Shown here in pieces: positions 53,093 through 64,000 of a stretch of DNA of 64,000 nt. This stretch comes from Larix kaempferi (lineage: Eukaryota > Streptophyta > Pinopsida > Pinales > Pinaceae): the NCBI GenBank assembly GCA_027924585.1, contig BSBM01000190.1, positions 3,110,501-3,174,500 on the forward strand, written 5' to 3'. The number at the start of each line of letters is the position of its first letter. Position 1 is the first letter of the stretch. Made by a program: the position numbers and the translations under genes. Under the pieces are notes generated by a model, which was not told the DNA's origin, did no database searches, and was given only the letters and a program-made list of their open reading frames with translations.

Positions 53093-54380
53093 TCAAGCGT
53101 AATACCACTTGAGGTAGAGCCCATTTCTAGGATCCTTCAAGACAGTCCCATCATAGTCTTCTAATTCATAGGATCCTTTTTCGAGGACACGCCTCATGAT
53201 GTAAGGACCGTTCCACATGGGGTTGAAATTTCCTGCCCCCAGGGGTTCTTTAGCTTGGTCATATAAGAGGACCAAGTCACCTTCAGCATATTACCGACGA
53301 CAGACAGACCTATCATACTGAACCTTAACACAACGTTTGTTGGCATCTATAGCCACAGCATCATCTCGACGTTGCTTGTCAAGCTGCTCAAGGTGGATTA
53401 AACATTGCTCAAGACCCGTCGTATCAGGGAGGAGCTCTATGGCCAGTTTAAGCGAAGGGATTTCGCATTCAATTGGTTAAATTTACTCCTCACTGTGTAC
53501 TAACTGAAATGGTGAGAACCCGGTGGTAGTCTTGACTACGGTTCGATACGCCCACAAAGCAGGATATAACATAATGTGCCAGTGGTTCTTTCTTTGTTGG
53601 GTGGTACGTTGGAGAATGGTCTTTAAAGACTTATTTACTACTTCGACTTGACCATTCGCTTGGGGATAGTAAGAAGATGAGTGTTCTTGACGAAACCCAA
53701 GTTTGAGAGACAAATCCTCCATCATCTTGTTCTGAAAGTGACTTCCATGGTCAGTGACAATCTCTTTCGGAACACTGAACCGAGTGATAATTCAATTGAA
53801 CACGAAATGGGTTGCTGTAGCACCATCGAATTTTACAGTAGGCATGGCCTCAGACCATTTGGAAAAGTAGTCCACGGCCACTATGATATGGTGATGCCCC
53901 ATAGCCAAAGCTGGTTTGTAATCCATGAAATCCACCCCCCACTCTGTGAAGGGACCGACGGTGACGACCGGATGAAGGGGCGCTAGATGCGAGCGTATAT
54001 TCTGAGAAAACACCAAGCAAGGGTGGCATCTCTTCATAGTGTTAATACAATCTTTAAAGATTGAAGGCCATAAATAATCGGCTCGCATAATACGTTGGGT
54101 TGTAGCAAGCCTGGATAAGTGACCCGCCACACGCCCCTGCATGGCAATCAATAAGTACCCTCTCCGCTTCTTCGTGATTTAAGCAACAACGGAGAATAGA
54201 ATCCTTTCCTCGGTGATACAAAGTGTCACCTATGATAGTATAATCTTTAGCGTGATGTTTCACACGCCGTCGCTCGTCTCGTGAATAATATGGAGGAAAC
54301 TTCAAAGTTTGGAGATATACAATGACATCCCCATACCAAGGGTCCTCGGACAAGATACGAAATAAGTGTTCATCCACAAA
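53093..54380 (-). pseudogene. pol: Element B integrase
   Basis: Zinc finger HAGACGGHLSRLATTQ with CHPC intact. Core GVDFMDYKP (Asp), IVTDHGSHFQNK (Asp) and ANGQVEVVNK (Glu), so the triad is complete. C-terminus LVLLYDQAKEPLG, FNPMWNGPYIMRRVLEKG and LKDPRNGLYLKWYYA to TGA. A frame change near 54,110, a TGA near 53,795 and TAG/TAA near 53,478 break it. Better preserved than A at every catalytic site. Confidence 0.88.
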
Positions 54381-54845
54381 TTAATATTCATGAATGACAT
54401 CCTCATCAAGTCTTGGAAGGTCCGACATAAGCTCAGCAAACACCAACGATCTCACCGATTTCGCTGAAGCAAAATCGAGATCGAACTCCTGAAGGATCAT
54501 AATCCATTTATTGTACTTCCCCCCTATAAGGCGTTGTGATAGCACGAACTGAAATGGATTGATATGCGCTACAACTGTGGTTGTTCTAAGCAAAATGTAA
54601 TGTCATAACTGTTGGACTGAATGAACATGAGTATATCTTAGCTCAGAGTCTACTAGATTTCAACTGAGGTAATAGATGACATGCTCGACAAGTGCATCAT
54701 CAACCTGAACCAAGACCATGCCAAACGTCTCTTGAGACGTGGCCACATAAAGGATAAAATATCATGCAAATTCTAGTGGACTAAGCATAGGGGCTGATAC
54801 CAAAGCTTTCTTAAGGGCGTCGAAAGACTGCTGGGCTTGCTCATC
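54381..54845 (-). pseudogene. pol: Element B gypsy RNase H, catalytic residues lost
   Basis: FILYVATSQETFGMVLVQ lacks the first-strand Asp. It continues VEHVIYYLS and LVDSELRYTHV, with about 10 residues missing against A before HSVQQL, then LRTTTVVAHINPFQFVLSQR and KWIMILQEFDLDF. Several stops. Same degeneration pattern as A, which argues it was fixed in the family. Confidence 0.75.
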
Positions 54846-55690
54846 CCAGATAAAGGGTGTGTCTTTCTTCAATAACCGCGCGGAACCTTTGGTAAGATTA
54901 GCATAATTGACTATGAAACGATGTAGAAAAGTGGCTCTCTCTTGGAGGCTCTAAAGTTGTAACAAGTTGCGCGGAGGAGGAAACCAAAGTATTGCCACAA
55001 CTTTAAGAGGATCGACTCTAATACCCTCTTTCGAAACTATGAATCCCAGAAGGCGACTAGTCCTTACAACAAAGATGCATTTGTTGGGATTCAATCGAAT
55101 CTTGTAGAGTATACATCGTTCAAGAATCATGTGGAGGTGCTTGGGGTGGTCCATTCTCTTGCGGGAATGGCCGGCAAGATCATCCAAGAAAATCTCCATA
55201 ATCTTTTTAAGATCGTGAAAGGCGTAGGTCATGGCACGCTGAAACATAGCTTCAGCGTTTTTAAGTCCGAAGGGCATTTTCCGATATGCAAACGTTCCCC
55301 AAGGAAAAATGAAATTTGTATTATGTTGGTCCTCGGGTTTGATTTGAATTTGGTTATACCCTGAAAAGCCGTCCATGAATGAAAAAATCTCACTTCCCGC
55401 AAAAGCATCCAAGATCTGATCGATGAATGGCGTGGGAAAGTTGTCTTTCGGACATGCACAATTCAAATCTCTAAAATCAGTTTATACTCCGATCATTCCC
55501 TGCTTCTTATCCACATGAATGGGGTTTGACACCCATTCGGTAAGGGGAACGGGGTAAATAAAACCAGCTTTGAGCAGTTTCTCCACCTCTGCCTTAATAG
55601 CGGCTACTTTCCTAGGGTTCACAACACGTAAGCATTGTCAAACTGGTTTAGCATTCGGATACGTTCTAATCTCATGTTCAAAAATGCGGG
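54846..55690 (-). pseudogene. pol: Element B reverse transcriptase
   Basis: KLLKAGFIYPVPLTEWVSNP, TDFRDLNCACPKDNFPTPF, IFSFMDGFSGYNQIQIKPED, PFGLKNAEAMFQRAM, catalytic MEIFLDDLAGHSRKR and LLGFIVSKEGIRVDP. The 171-codon stretch 54,951-55,466 is open. Stops at its edges include TGA where A has CGA (KPV-x-QC) and TAG after LLQL. Confidence 0.88.
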
Positions 55691-56230
55691 GGTCTATTCC
55701 TAGCATCTCCTCATATGACTAGGCGAAAGCTTCCCGGAGTTCTGTAAACAATTCGGTGTAAATAGCAATCTCCTCAAGAGTGCAACCGTCACTAATGTAA
55801 ACATTCTCAACCTTTCCAGGAGTACAAGAGATGTTGATCGACTTAGTCGGGGAAATATTATCCATATTCCCCTCCGCAAAAATATCATGCGACCTAAAAG
55901 AGCCACAGGGTGACCAACCATCTCTGCTAGAGTCATCCTAAACTCTTCTTGTTCGGCGAGTTCAAGGTTGGGAAGGAAATAAGAGCAATGGTGCATATCC
56001 TCCCAAGGCCTCTCACTACCACACATGGCCTCCATAATAGCTTCGTCTGAATGCAAAGTATCATCAAGGAAATCATGTGAACAAGACAAGTTAGCTGCCC
56101 AAACTGGCAGTGTAACGGGATCTTCCTCGACCATCTGAGAAGACGAGAGATCCGGCTCTACAATGGCTTGTTGAATATGATGGTAAGCAAGCTCAGTTAT
56201 AGACAGTGGCATAGACATCCCAATGTGCAT
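55691..56230 (-). pseudogene. pol: Element B linker between protease and RT
   Basis: 176 codons: PLSITELAYHHIQQAIVEPD, LPVWAANLSCSHDFLDD and EAMCGSERPWEDMHHCSYF, matching A around 27,700-28,000. The frame changes at both ends. No enzyme domain. Confidence 0.7.
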
Positions 56231-57444
56231 AATGTCTCTAGACGTGGAACTCGTGGATGGTAAAGTACATGGATCATTAAAATAGGAAGTCCGGATGGCA
56301 TATTATGCAAAGGAGGAGACACATCGTCGGAAATGGTTCCAATAAAATTCACAGGTGTAGGAAAATCATAAGTTCCCATCAATGAAAGGTACATACCAAC
56401 ACCCATGTTCCTAGTTGCCGGCTGAGGATGAGTAACCTGCGGGACTATGGATCCCGTGGATGCTATGGAAGGGGGATTAACGAAATCCAGCTGATCGATG
56501 GTCACAATATTTCCTTCGTGAGGAAAGTAGATAACTCTGAATACAGTAGACGCGACAGCCTTCATAGCGTACATCCAATTCCGACCCAGTAAAAGGTTGT
56601 AGTCAATGGGCGCATCAACCACCTCAACTTCAATGGGCATAGATTTACCTCCCAAGCAGACAACAATGGAAGGGATAATTCCATGCGGCTTAAATGACCA
56701 ACCGTTGAATGCAGTGAGCGTGATTCTAGATGCAAGTAGAGGAGGAGAGCCGAGAGCTTTCCAACAAGTTAATGACATTACTAACGCGGAAGCACCTTCG
56801 TCAACCATCATATGTTTGAAAAAAATTTGAAGGCACGCCACCTGGATTTGAAAATCCACGTGGTAAGGTAAGTGAGGTTGAACATCAGTAGTGTTAAACT
56901 TGATAACACTGGGACTTCCCCCATCTTGAACTCTTAACGCACTCAAAAGGGCATGCCTTTGAGAAGGACAAGCCTGTAAAACTTCAAGAGCCAACATGGC
57001 ACATGGAGATTGGCCCAAATCTTCCATGATGGAGTAGTTATGGGTAGCTCGACCATTAGGATTATGTGTAGAGCGCTTAAGAACACCTTTTGATATCTGT
57101 GGCATATTAGAGGGCTTCTTGATATGCAAGGAATTGTCAGGAGGAGGGGGAGGCTCGCTCCCCATATTAGGTTGTGGTGCACCATAATCGCATTGACGAG
57201 TGGCAACACTAACCTCTGATTGAACCATATTCACACATCCATAACCACCAATATTGGAAGAAGACGTTTCCGTCTCAGTAGGTCCATAACCAGTGGTGGG
57301 AGCATGCGAAGCCATGTTTTGATGATGAGGAAGGGGATCCTTTAACACAGCTGGGCTCTGTGCCAAATTCTTCGATGCTTCTTCGATTAGAGGACATAAG
57401 TGAGTAAGATGATCTTCCCCACAGAGCTTGCAAGGAAACTTCAC
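56231..57444 (-). CDS. pol: Element B nucleocapsid-protease ORF segment
   Basis: A 415-codon open frame (ending 56,197) starting MKFPCKLCGEDHLTHLCP, a CX2CX3HX4C knuckle. A 150-residue Pro/Asn-rich linker follows, then the protease with MMVDEGASALVMSLTCWKAL (catalytic Asp present) and IDYNLLLGRNWMYAM. The Met at 57,444 is internal to the old gag-pol frame, so this is an undamaged stretch of a larger ORF rather than a gene with its own start. Confidence 0.78.
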
Positions 57445-59402
57445 CTTACACCTAGGTTTACGGTCCTCACCAGCATTTCTGCCTTCCCAAGGAGGGTTGG
57501 CATTCTCCTTACGGGGTGTATTGCAATTGCTATTTTGTTCCCATTGTTTCCACCCTTACGGTTGTTTCTCCCCTTTTTCTTACCACCAAGTTGTTGGTTA
57601 CCTGATTGGTTCATCGATTGCACACTATGTACATCGGACGACGGGGTGGAAGTGGACAAGGTGTGAACCTGTCCGGGAGTAGACTGGTTTAGCAACAAAT
57701 TTTTCATTGATTAGCCACCAAATCTACAAGACGAGTGCTTGTGGATCCCATAATGCCATCGGCATGTAGTCCAGGAACTCATTGAGGCTCATGGCGTGTT
57801 CACAGTGCGTCAGGAATAATTTCATACAAAATGCTAGACTGAGAGTAAAGTAAGTCTAATTGCTAGACTTTCAAGATGGCTTGTTCCTCAGTCACAATGC
57901 CGGACATCGAAACATCCTTAGCAATGTAGTCGTACTCTAACGGAATCGTGATTCAATGAGTTGGAGGAGCACCAAAGGTGAAATGTTGTGACATGATCAC
58001 CCGGGTCCTCACCACCTTTTCCCTCAAACTTAGGAATGTCCGAAGGGATCTTGGTAGGGACTGGAGGCCAATTAGGGTTGTGATAGACCAGATCATTCGC
58101 GAGCTTCAAAAGATTCGGAAGGTTCAAACGCGCAAGGAATGGGAGCTGCAGCTAGAAAGCTTGGTTATAAGCTCCCATAAAAGGTTGGTTGAATGGAACC
58201 AAATTATAAGGTGGACCAAAAGCTTGACCATGAGCATTAAACTGCTGATAATGAGGACTTGGCAGACCATAAGCTTGACCATGGCCATAAGGTTGATAAC
58301 CTCCTTCAACCTGACCCATATGAGAGTAAGTAGGTATATAAGTGTTTTGGGTACCATATTGAGGTGGGTTGTACTAGTGGCCAACACCGACTGTGTTGCA
58401 GTAAGGGTTGCCACCATACGTATGGGGCATATACATACTATTCCTAGCAGGAACCGAGTTGTACTGACCATAATGGTGAGGTATGTTCCCACCCCCAGCA
58501 TTAGGATCATCGTAAGCAGTCGTGTGGTGACCATAAGCATGAGATGTATTACCAACCCCAACATGGGCGTTACTAGTAGTAGGAATGGTGGCGTTATGTC
58601 CATGTGGATAGAGTATGTTCCCACCTCCTACATTAGCATTACTAGTGGCGGCAATGTACGCAAAAGTATGCAGTATATGTCCACCACCATGGATAGGAGG
58701 AGCATTAACATTTGCAAAAGTGGTCCTAGGTTGATGGGTAGCAGCATGTGCATTAGGTGGTGGATGGCGAGTCATGTTGCGGATAGTGTTCCTATTAGTT
58801 TGGGTAGCCCTAAAAGGTGGTCATCTTCCAACATTAGCATTGTTAGGAGGAATATGACCGGTCCCCATACTATGTGTGTGAGTGGATAACATGGTGCCCC
58901 CGGTGAGGGTATTGCCCTCAGTGGGTGCAGTGTGGCTAACACTATGGCTAGTGCCAGCGTGACTACCAAACGTAGTGGAAGGATCAACTGTGTTATAATT
59001 AGGCATTCCAAAAGCGAATGCGGTAGGGTTGACCGTAGGACCAGTGTCGTCATGTAACTCTGGCATCCAGTGTATATAATTATGTGGAAACGAAGGATCG
59101 AACGGGTCGTCCTCAGGTGGATCCGGACCAAAAAAATTAGTTTGAGTCTCAGGTGGATCACCCCCCCACGCCTCGCGAGGAGTAGTGGTGTCTGAAGTGT
59201 GTTCGACTCTACCTGATGGAGTCATAGATATTTCTTCAGTATCAGAGTGTGCAGCAGTCATGACGTCTAGGACGTATGTCTCATAAGAATCTGAAGACTC
59301 AGAGGGAGCCCGCCGGTGTCCCCTAGCAACACGGCGTGAAACCTCAGCAAGTTGTAAACCAGCCAACCGACAGGATCGACAGAGAGTAGGACTCCGTGCC
59401 AC
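57445..59402 (-). pseudogene. gag: Element B gag
   Basis: Starts at Met 59,402 (MARSPTLCRSCRLAGLQLAE), the same start as A. The low-complexity part is longer than in A, with GNIPHHYGQYN, YMPHTYGGNPY and YGHGQAYGLPSPHYQQ, then IPKFEGKGGEDPGDHVTTF, which A lacks. Capsid stops after LNHDSVRVRL: about 120 residues are deleted up to AKDVSMSGIVTEEQ, which A keeps. Stops at 58,821, 58,374 and about 58,128, and several further on. Confidence 0.78.
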
Positions 59403-59549
59403 GATATCTCTAGAGATAATATAAAATCAAAACATCCCCTAAAGGCCAACTATCGATCAAAAACAGTAAGTCAAAAGCACACACCTAGAGAAACTACAGC
59501 CAAGAGTAGACAAATAGAGTGGGTAAATGAGCTCCCGACACTAGAGCAG
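59403..59549 (-). other. Leader of element B
   Basis: Collinear with 24,434-24,588 of A, interrupted at 59,549 by G. The last five bases AGCAG form one TSD copy. Confidence 0.75.
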
Positions 59550-62500
59550 TGTTGGCACCCCAACAACTCCCCTTGATTTTTCCAAAATCAAAGGGCCCCC
59601 ATTAGAATTTTGTAAATATTATGTTTTTTCGGTTCTCTTTTTATTTTGCTTGATTTAGGTAGTTGTCTGAATTTCTATGTTGGCTTCTTTTCAACTTAGT
59701 TTTCATGCAAAATGATCTTGTGGTCTTTTGGGCTTTTCAAGTGTTTTGGCTGTGAATCTAAAATATGATTGATACTTTTCTTTTACTTTTCTTACGATGA
59801 TGGCTTTTTAATTTTATTAAACCCTTTATTTTAAACTCAATCTACATCTAAGAAGAATGTATATTAAAGAGTCAACAAGAACTTATAATCTTGAAATGTG
59901 CATGATATATCATTTAGCCTTAATTTTTGGAAATTATGCAATAATAACTCTTAATATATATTTATTCTATACTTTATAGAATTGAGTATTAAAAATTCAT
60001 ATTTTTAAGGCCTTACTTGCTAAATATTACCATGGTGATCCAGCCATCTTTCTATAATTACAAAAAACTTATTTTCATTTTAATCACATTCTTTTATAAA
60101 ATCTTACTAATAAGTCTTATACGTGCTTATAGTGGGATATGTTTCATAAAAGTCAAAACGAATGTGACATAAAATGTGAATATGGAATTATGTAATTATT
60201 TACCTTTTTGTTATAACCCATACTTTATTTTTACAATTTTTATATGTCTTGGGTTATGATAAGTTAATACCTGGTGATTGATTGAAAAGGGCAATTTCGA
60301 TTCATATTTTAACATGCATAAAAGAGTTATATAAACAAGGGCATACTTTTATTGATTTATATCTTAAACTCTTGTTTCGTAACAATATTGAATATGATAA
60401 ATCGAAATCATTAAAAATTGTTCTTTTATGAGAGCTCGTGGGAGGAGATGTATTTAAAGAGAGCCGTTGAACTATTTGACACGACTAGCACGTCGTTAGC
60501 ATGAAGACGTTCTCACCAATTAAATGGTGAGGTGACACGAGATTCCTGCCACCTTGCCAAATCCGGTCATTTAAGAAAGGTCTCCATGTGTGAATGACCA
60601 TCCAAGCTGCTTCATTTTCTCGAAGGAAGACGGTTGGAAATCAGAATGATACCCAAATTGCAATTAAATACTTTCTATCCGATCACAGAGAATCAAGATA
60701 TTTTATCGCTGAGCTACTCATCCATGCCGCCATCAATACAAACTTGTTCATCGGAATGCATGGAAAATACATTCCCCAAATTGTAGAAGTTACAAAGATC
60801 GTAGTCCAGCTGTGACCGCTCTGGTAGAAGGAAATAAATGACAATACTCTCCAATATTTCCTACATCACCATATATCAACGTGGAGAAGTTACCATTGAC
60901 TGCTGCAAACGCAACTGTCTTTTTGGCCTGCAACGACTACTTATCTGGAGATATGCTCGCCCAAGCTGCTATAACATTTAAAGGTCGCGCTCCATGCACC
61001 GCCAAGATTGCTCCAAGTTAGCTCATATGCCAGAGATTTCGCTGGACACTCACATCTTTGGGTTTGATCCACGATATCTCACCTTATCGCGGAAAGAATC
61101 ACGCCAAAGCACCAGATCAGCTGCAAGATTTTGGTTACATGGATTTAATGAATTATCATTACTTAACTGGATCTTCTCTAAGAGAGGCAAAGCATATTTA
61201 AGCTTTTGATGTAAAATTTTATTTCAGTTTCGATCAAAATCTTTTTACGATTGTTTTGGGTTGAGTCTTGATTGCAGGTTTTAACAGATTAGAACGTGGA
61301 AGTATCCAAAGGGTGGATGACTTAGCGTGTAAAACTGGAGATTAAGAGATTCACCATAACCGCAGTTCTTGTCTATCTCGTCACCAACGACAGCTCAAGT
61401 GTGCAAAGAAGAGATGAGGAATTATGTACCATCTTGCCGCGGGTCCATCATGGAAAGTTTGTCATATTAAAAGCATTGAGAAAATTCAGCCAACATTGAT
61501 TTGGAGGAAATAACACGCAACAAGGATCGCCAAGAATAAATGTAACCATAACACTTTTATGCTGCCAGGTGAAAGGAGGTCTGTTGTATGAAGGAGTTTG
61601 TAATTTTGTAACATTTCTCGAGAGGTTAAAATTGCGGGAGTTGGAATTACTAACGCTATTCACCAAGGCAGTAAAAATCAAGTACACTAAAAATCCATAC
61701 TGTGCTTGCCGTCAATAGTTTACCCATTCAAAGTGAAATATTTGCAAATGATCAACAACAGTTACATGGGAGATTCGAACAAAGAAAGGGAAGTCACCTA
61801 TTTACTTCTCGGATCTTTTAATTTCATGTTAGTTTTCAAATGTTACTGGTGTAAGTTTGTTTATCAAGACATGATGTGATAATCTTCTCTGCTCTTATTT
61901 TGCACAAATTTATTTTAAGAGAACTATTGTGAGAAGGAGGCAGAATCGCAGTTTTTGTTTGATTATAGAATTTATTTTAATATTTTCGACATTAAATGAT
62001 TTTACCCTACCATGCTTGATTTCTTGATGATACAGGGTAAATCGAAATGCGATTCAAACAGATTCGAGTCGAGAAGTTGTTGCCAGATCCTTTGATGATT
62101 TCACCACCTGGATAAATCATTACACTTTGATAGCGGCGACGGAGCATGTTTTCGTTTCTATATTGGTGAAAGATAAATGACTGCACGATCAAATTAAATT
62201 ACCAATGTTGTTACCGGTTGTCCATATTCGGAAAATTGAGACAACAGAGTTAAACGGAGATAATTTCTGACTTTCTATCTCGTTCTTTTACCTCTTGCAC
62301 GAATTTTATATTGAAATAATTTTGATACATTTACTTTCTTTACTTTACGATATGTTTACTTCTATGCGGAGATAATCGGGAAAATATCAAATCCAGTTAG
62401 ACGGTGAAGATGATGCAGCGCGATCTTCTAGAGGATGTGATTTAAGTAAGAAATGCCAACTTTCAACTAAATGGAATGAAGGATCTATAACGAAGCTGTT

Positions 62501-63522
62501 TTACCAGATTGCGGGGATAGCTCCAGATATTAAGCAAATGGATTGATGGTTCAGTTAACATCATGCAGAAATCAGTCCTATTTTCCTATAAAAATAGATG
62601 CAACTCGAATGAAAAGGGGGGGTGGTTTCTCAGCAGAATAGAGAGGACTTTGTTATTCTCAGTTCTGTTTCTGTTTATAAATCTTTATGTTTATAGATAG
62701 GAGGGGAGACACTGCCAGAGGGGAGAGAGCTCTGCAGTTTTTGAAGGTCTTTACCTGGGAACTGTAGGATATTCATTTTTCTGTAATGTTTATTCCAGAA
62801 GAAGAATCAATAATCTTCTCTGTTACTGTTTCTGGATATCGATGGAATTGTGTTATTTCTACCCAAGCATAATTTGAGACTAGAGATCATTGACATTGCA
62901 ATCATCTTTGTACTTGATTGGGATCTGTAAAATTTTATTTTTACACTTGAATAGAAGTTTGCTGAGAGATTTTATGCTCTTTTATAAATCAATATTCTTT
63001 ACTGAATTGATCATGCTAGATGACTGCAAATTTGATGTGTAAACAATATGTAAAAGGTTATTGTTAATCTTATGATATTGATGTGCTTCAAATGTTTAAT
63101 TGTTTATTTAAACTTTGTTTTAAATAAACCAGTAAACTAAAATTATTCTTTTACATGTATAGTTATGATAGAATAGGTTAGTTAGAGTTTTTTATTTTAT
63201 TTTGTAGTTGAACCTATGGGATTTTTAGGAGCTACTAAACTGTTGTTGTTTACGGTTTAGGAGCTACTAAATGTCATGTTTTTCAGTTATTTTTTAAATT
63301 GCATTATAAGTTAGGTTAACTTGCATCTTAAGATTTTAATTGTTGTTTTAGGCATTCAGATAAGTGGTTTGAGAGACTCTATATTTTAAGAGCACATCAC
63401 ACAGGCAGCAGGGCTTTTATTCCTGTGAGAGTTAGCTATTTCAAACACATGGGAAGCTGCTATAAGCGACCCGTGTGGGCTATCTCTCCTTCGTTGGCCC
63501 TGGTCATAAAATCGGGCCAACA
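59550..63522 (+). mobile_element. G: 3,973-bp LTR-like unit without ORF, probable giant solo LTR
   Basis: Begins TGTTGGCACC and ends GGGCCAACA, with matching 5'-TGTTGG and CCAACA-3' ends. Flanks AGCAG (59,545-59,549) and AGCCG (63,523-63,527) are a TSD with one change; the unfilled A leader reads AGCCAG here (in reverse). No ORF above about 80 codons and no protein motif. TATAAAAATAG at 62,587-62,597, with a CT-rich stretch and a second TATA-like site about 85 bp on, suggests a plus-strand promoter and R region near the 3' end. I saw no internal pair of repeats. Confidence 0.72.
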
Positions 63523-63553
63523 AGCCGGTATGTCTCGCCTAGGAGAGGCTTGA
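63523..63553 (-). other. Leader of element B, fragment between G and H
   Basis: AGCCGGTATGTCTCGCCTAG and AGAGGCTTGA are the reverse of the A leader across the C insertion point (10,655-10,676 plus 24,439 onward). This shows the site before C inserted. Confidence 0.75.
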
Positions 63554-64000
63554 TGTTGATGTATATGTAACTTCGGAATGTATCTCATCTATGTATTTCA
63601 TATATATTTATTGTACCCTTATTAGAGATGTGTTATTCCTCTATAAGGAAGTGTCGTCATGTGGATTGACAAGTGTCGCAAGTGTGTGTACTTGCCGATG
63701 GGTTATTAGACCACCATGTGTGGGGTCAGCCCTGAAATATATATATTATAATGTGGATGTACCTAGCTGGACAAGTAGGCCCCATAAGGTCACTAGGAAA
63801 ACAGGTTAGTATAAATAGAGATCAGGTGATCTCTATTTAGATCATTCGGAAAAGTATATCTCTCTCACTCAAAAAGTGGTGCACTAGTGAGGAGGAGGAT
63901 CATCTTCTACTAGGAGACTATCTCAGTGTATTTTGGTTGTACTTTGGTTAAGCCATTGCTCTCTCTATCTCTGAGGAAGTTGTGGGGTTTTTCACCTTAG
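63554..64000 (+). mobile_element. H: start of another LTR, cut by the window edge
   Basis: Homology to the A leader stops at 63,553 and TGTTGATGTA begins. GTATAAATAGAG at 63,809-63,820 is a TATA box, followed by a perfect 14-bp inverted repeat and a CT-rich stretch up to the window end, as in the U3-R of an LTR. CTTGA (63,549-63,553) would be its TSD. The family is not identifiable without the interior. Confidence 0.6.
63812..63839. repeat. Perfect inverted repeat at the H TATA box
   Basis: TAAATAGAGATCA-GG-TGATCTCTATTTA: 13 paired bases and a two-base loop, overlapping the TATA box. Confidence 0.9.

Larger units (their letters stand above)
47887..64000 (-). mobile_element. Element B: second A-family copy (partial), with G and H inside
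   Basis: Minus-strand element from 3' LTR (47,887) through tail, antisense gene, second RNase H, integrase, RT, protease, gag and leader; its 5' LTR is beyond the window. It is collinear with A and shows the uninterrupted sequence at the insertion points of both C and D. Its own lesions are a gag deletion, several stops, two frameshifts, and insertion of G and H into the leader. Confidence 0.88.

Noticed and set aside
58124-58889. Long plus-strand ORFs (303 codons at 57,978-58,889) opposite gag of B
   Set aside because: They are mirror frames of the Asn/His/Gly low-complexity gag segment. The same mirror frame occurs in A (24,967-25,644) with no independent signal.
60420-61260. Possible host exon inside G (open frames near 60,594 and 60,994)
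   Set aside because: Short frames without motifs, inside a unit bounded by LTR-like ends and a TSD.

Overview
The window is plant nuclear DNA made almost entirely of nested LTR retrotransposons. I see no convincing host gene, tRNA, rRNA or CRISPR array. The evidence for a plant is Ty3/gypsy proteins of plant type (two chromoviruses and two Tat-like copies with a second, archaeal-type RNase H), initiator-tRNA-Met primer sites, LTRs from 0.4 to about 4 kb, and premature stops dominated by TAG, as expected from decay of CHG-methylated cytosines. Large LTRs and no host gene in 64 kb suggest a large repeat-rich genome, possibly a gymnosperm; that is inference.

Nested layout, read from LTR ends, 5-bp target-site duplications (TSDs), primer sites and polypurine tracts. 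Element E is a chromovirus on the minus strand whose parts run from about 586 to 43,241. Its 3' LTR (left) is cut by F, an A-family LTR at 1-585. Its reverse transcriptase is split by a solo LTR of the C family (2,905-4,479). Its 5' LTR is split at 8,285/41,554 by element A (plus strand, 8,286-41,548), a Tat-like element. A is itself split by element C (10,677-24,433, plus, TSD GACAT) and element D (31,442-35,865, minus, TSD AAATG). Then follows 4.6 kb of AT-rich sequence with three kinds of tandem duplication and a fragment of a coiled-coil ORF. Element B (47,887 to beyond 64,000, minus) is a second A-family copy. It shows the uninterrupted sequence at both the C and the D insertion points. 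B's leader is split by G (59,550-63,522), a 3,973-bp LTR-like unit with no ORF, and by the start of H (63,554 onward).

Element biology. A and B carry gag, protease, RT, a decayed gypsy RNase H, integrase and a downstream second RNase H with its acidic residues kept. Beyond pol both carry a gene in antisense: a TATA box, a probable 5' leader intron, an exon for a plant-mobile-domain-like protein, a 122-bp phase-1 intron that joins in frame in A, and a basic second exon. C has an unusual order: unknown ORF, gag with about five zinc knuckles, protease, a second gag/capsid-like domain, RT, RNase H, integrase, then a separate roughly 910-codon sense ORF with its own TATA box, a similar mobile-domain-like segment and a long coiled-coil tail. 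D is a non-autonomous chromovirus that lost RT, the integrase core and half the chromodomain, yet keeps a 647-codon open frame.

All coding regions except D's main ORF, C's first ORF and part of B's gag-protease are broken by stops or frameshifts, so I annotate them as pseudogenes.
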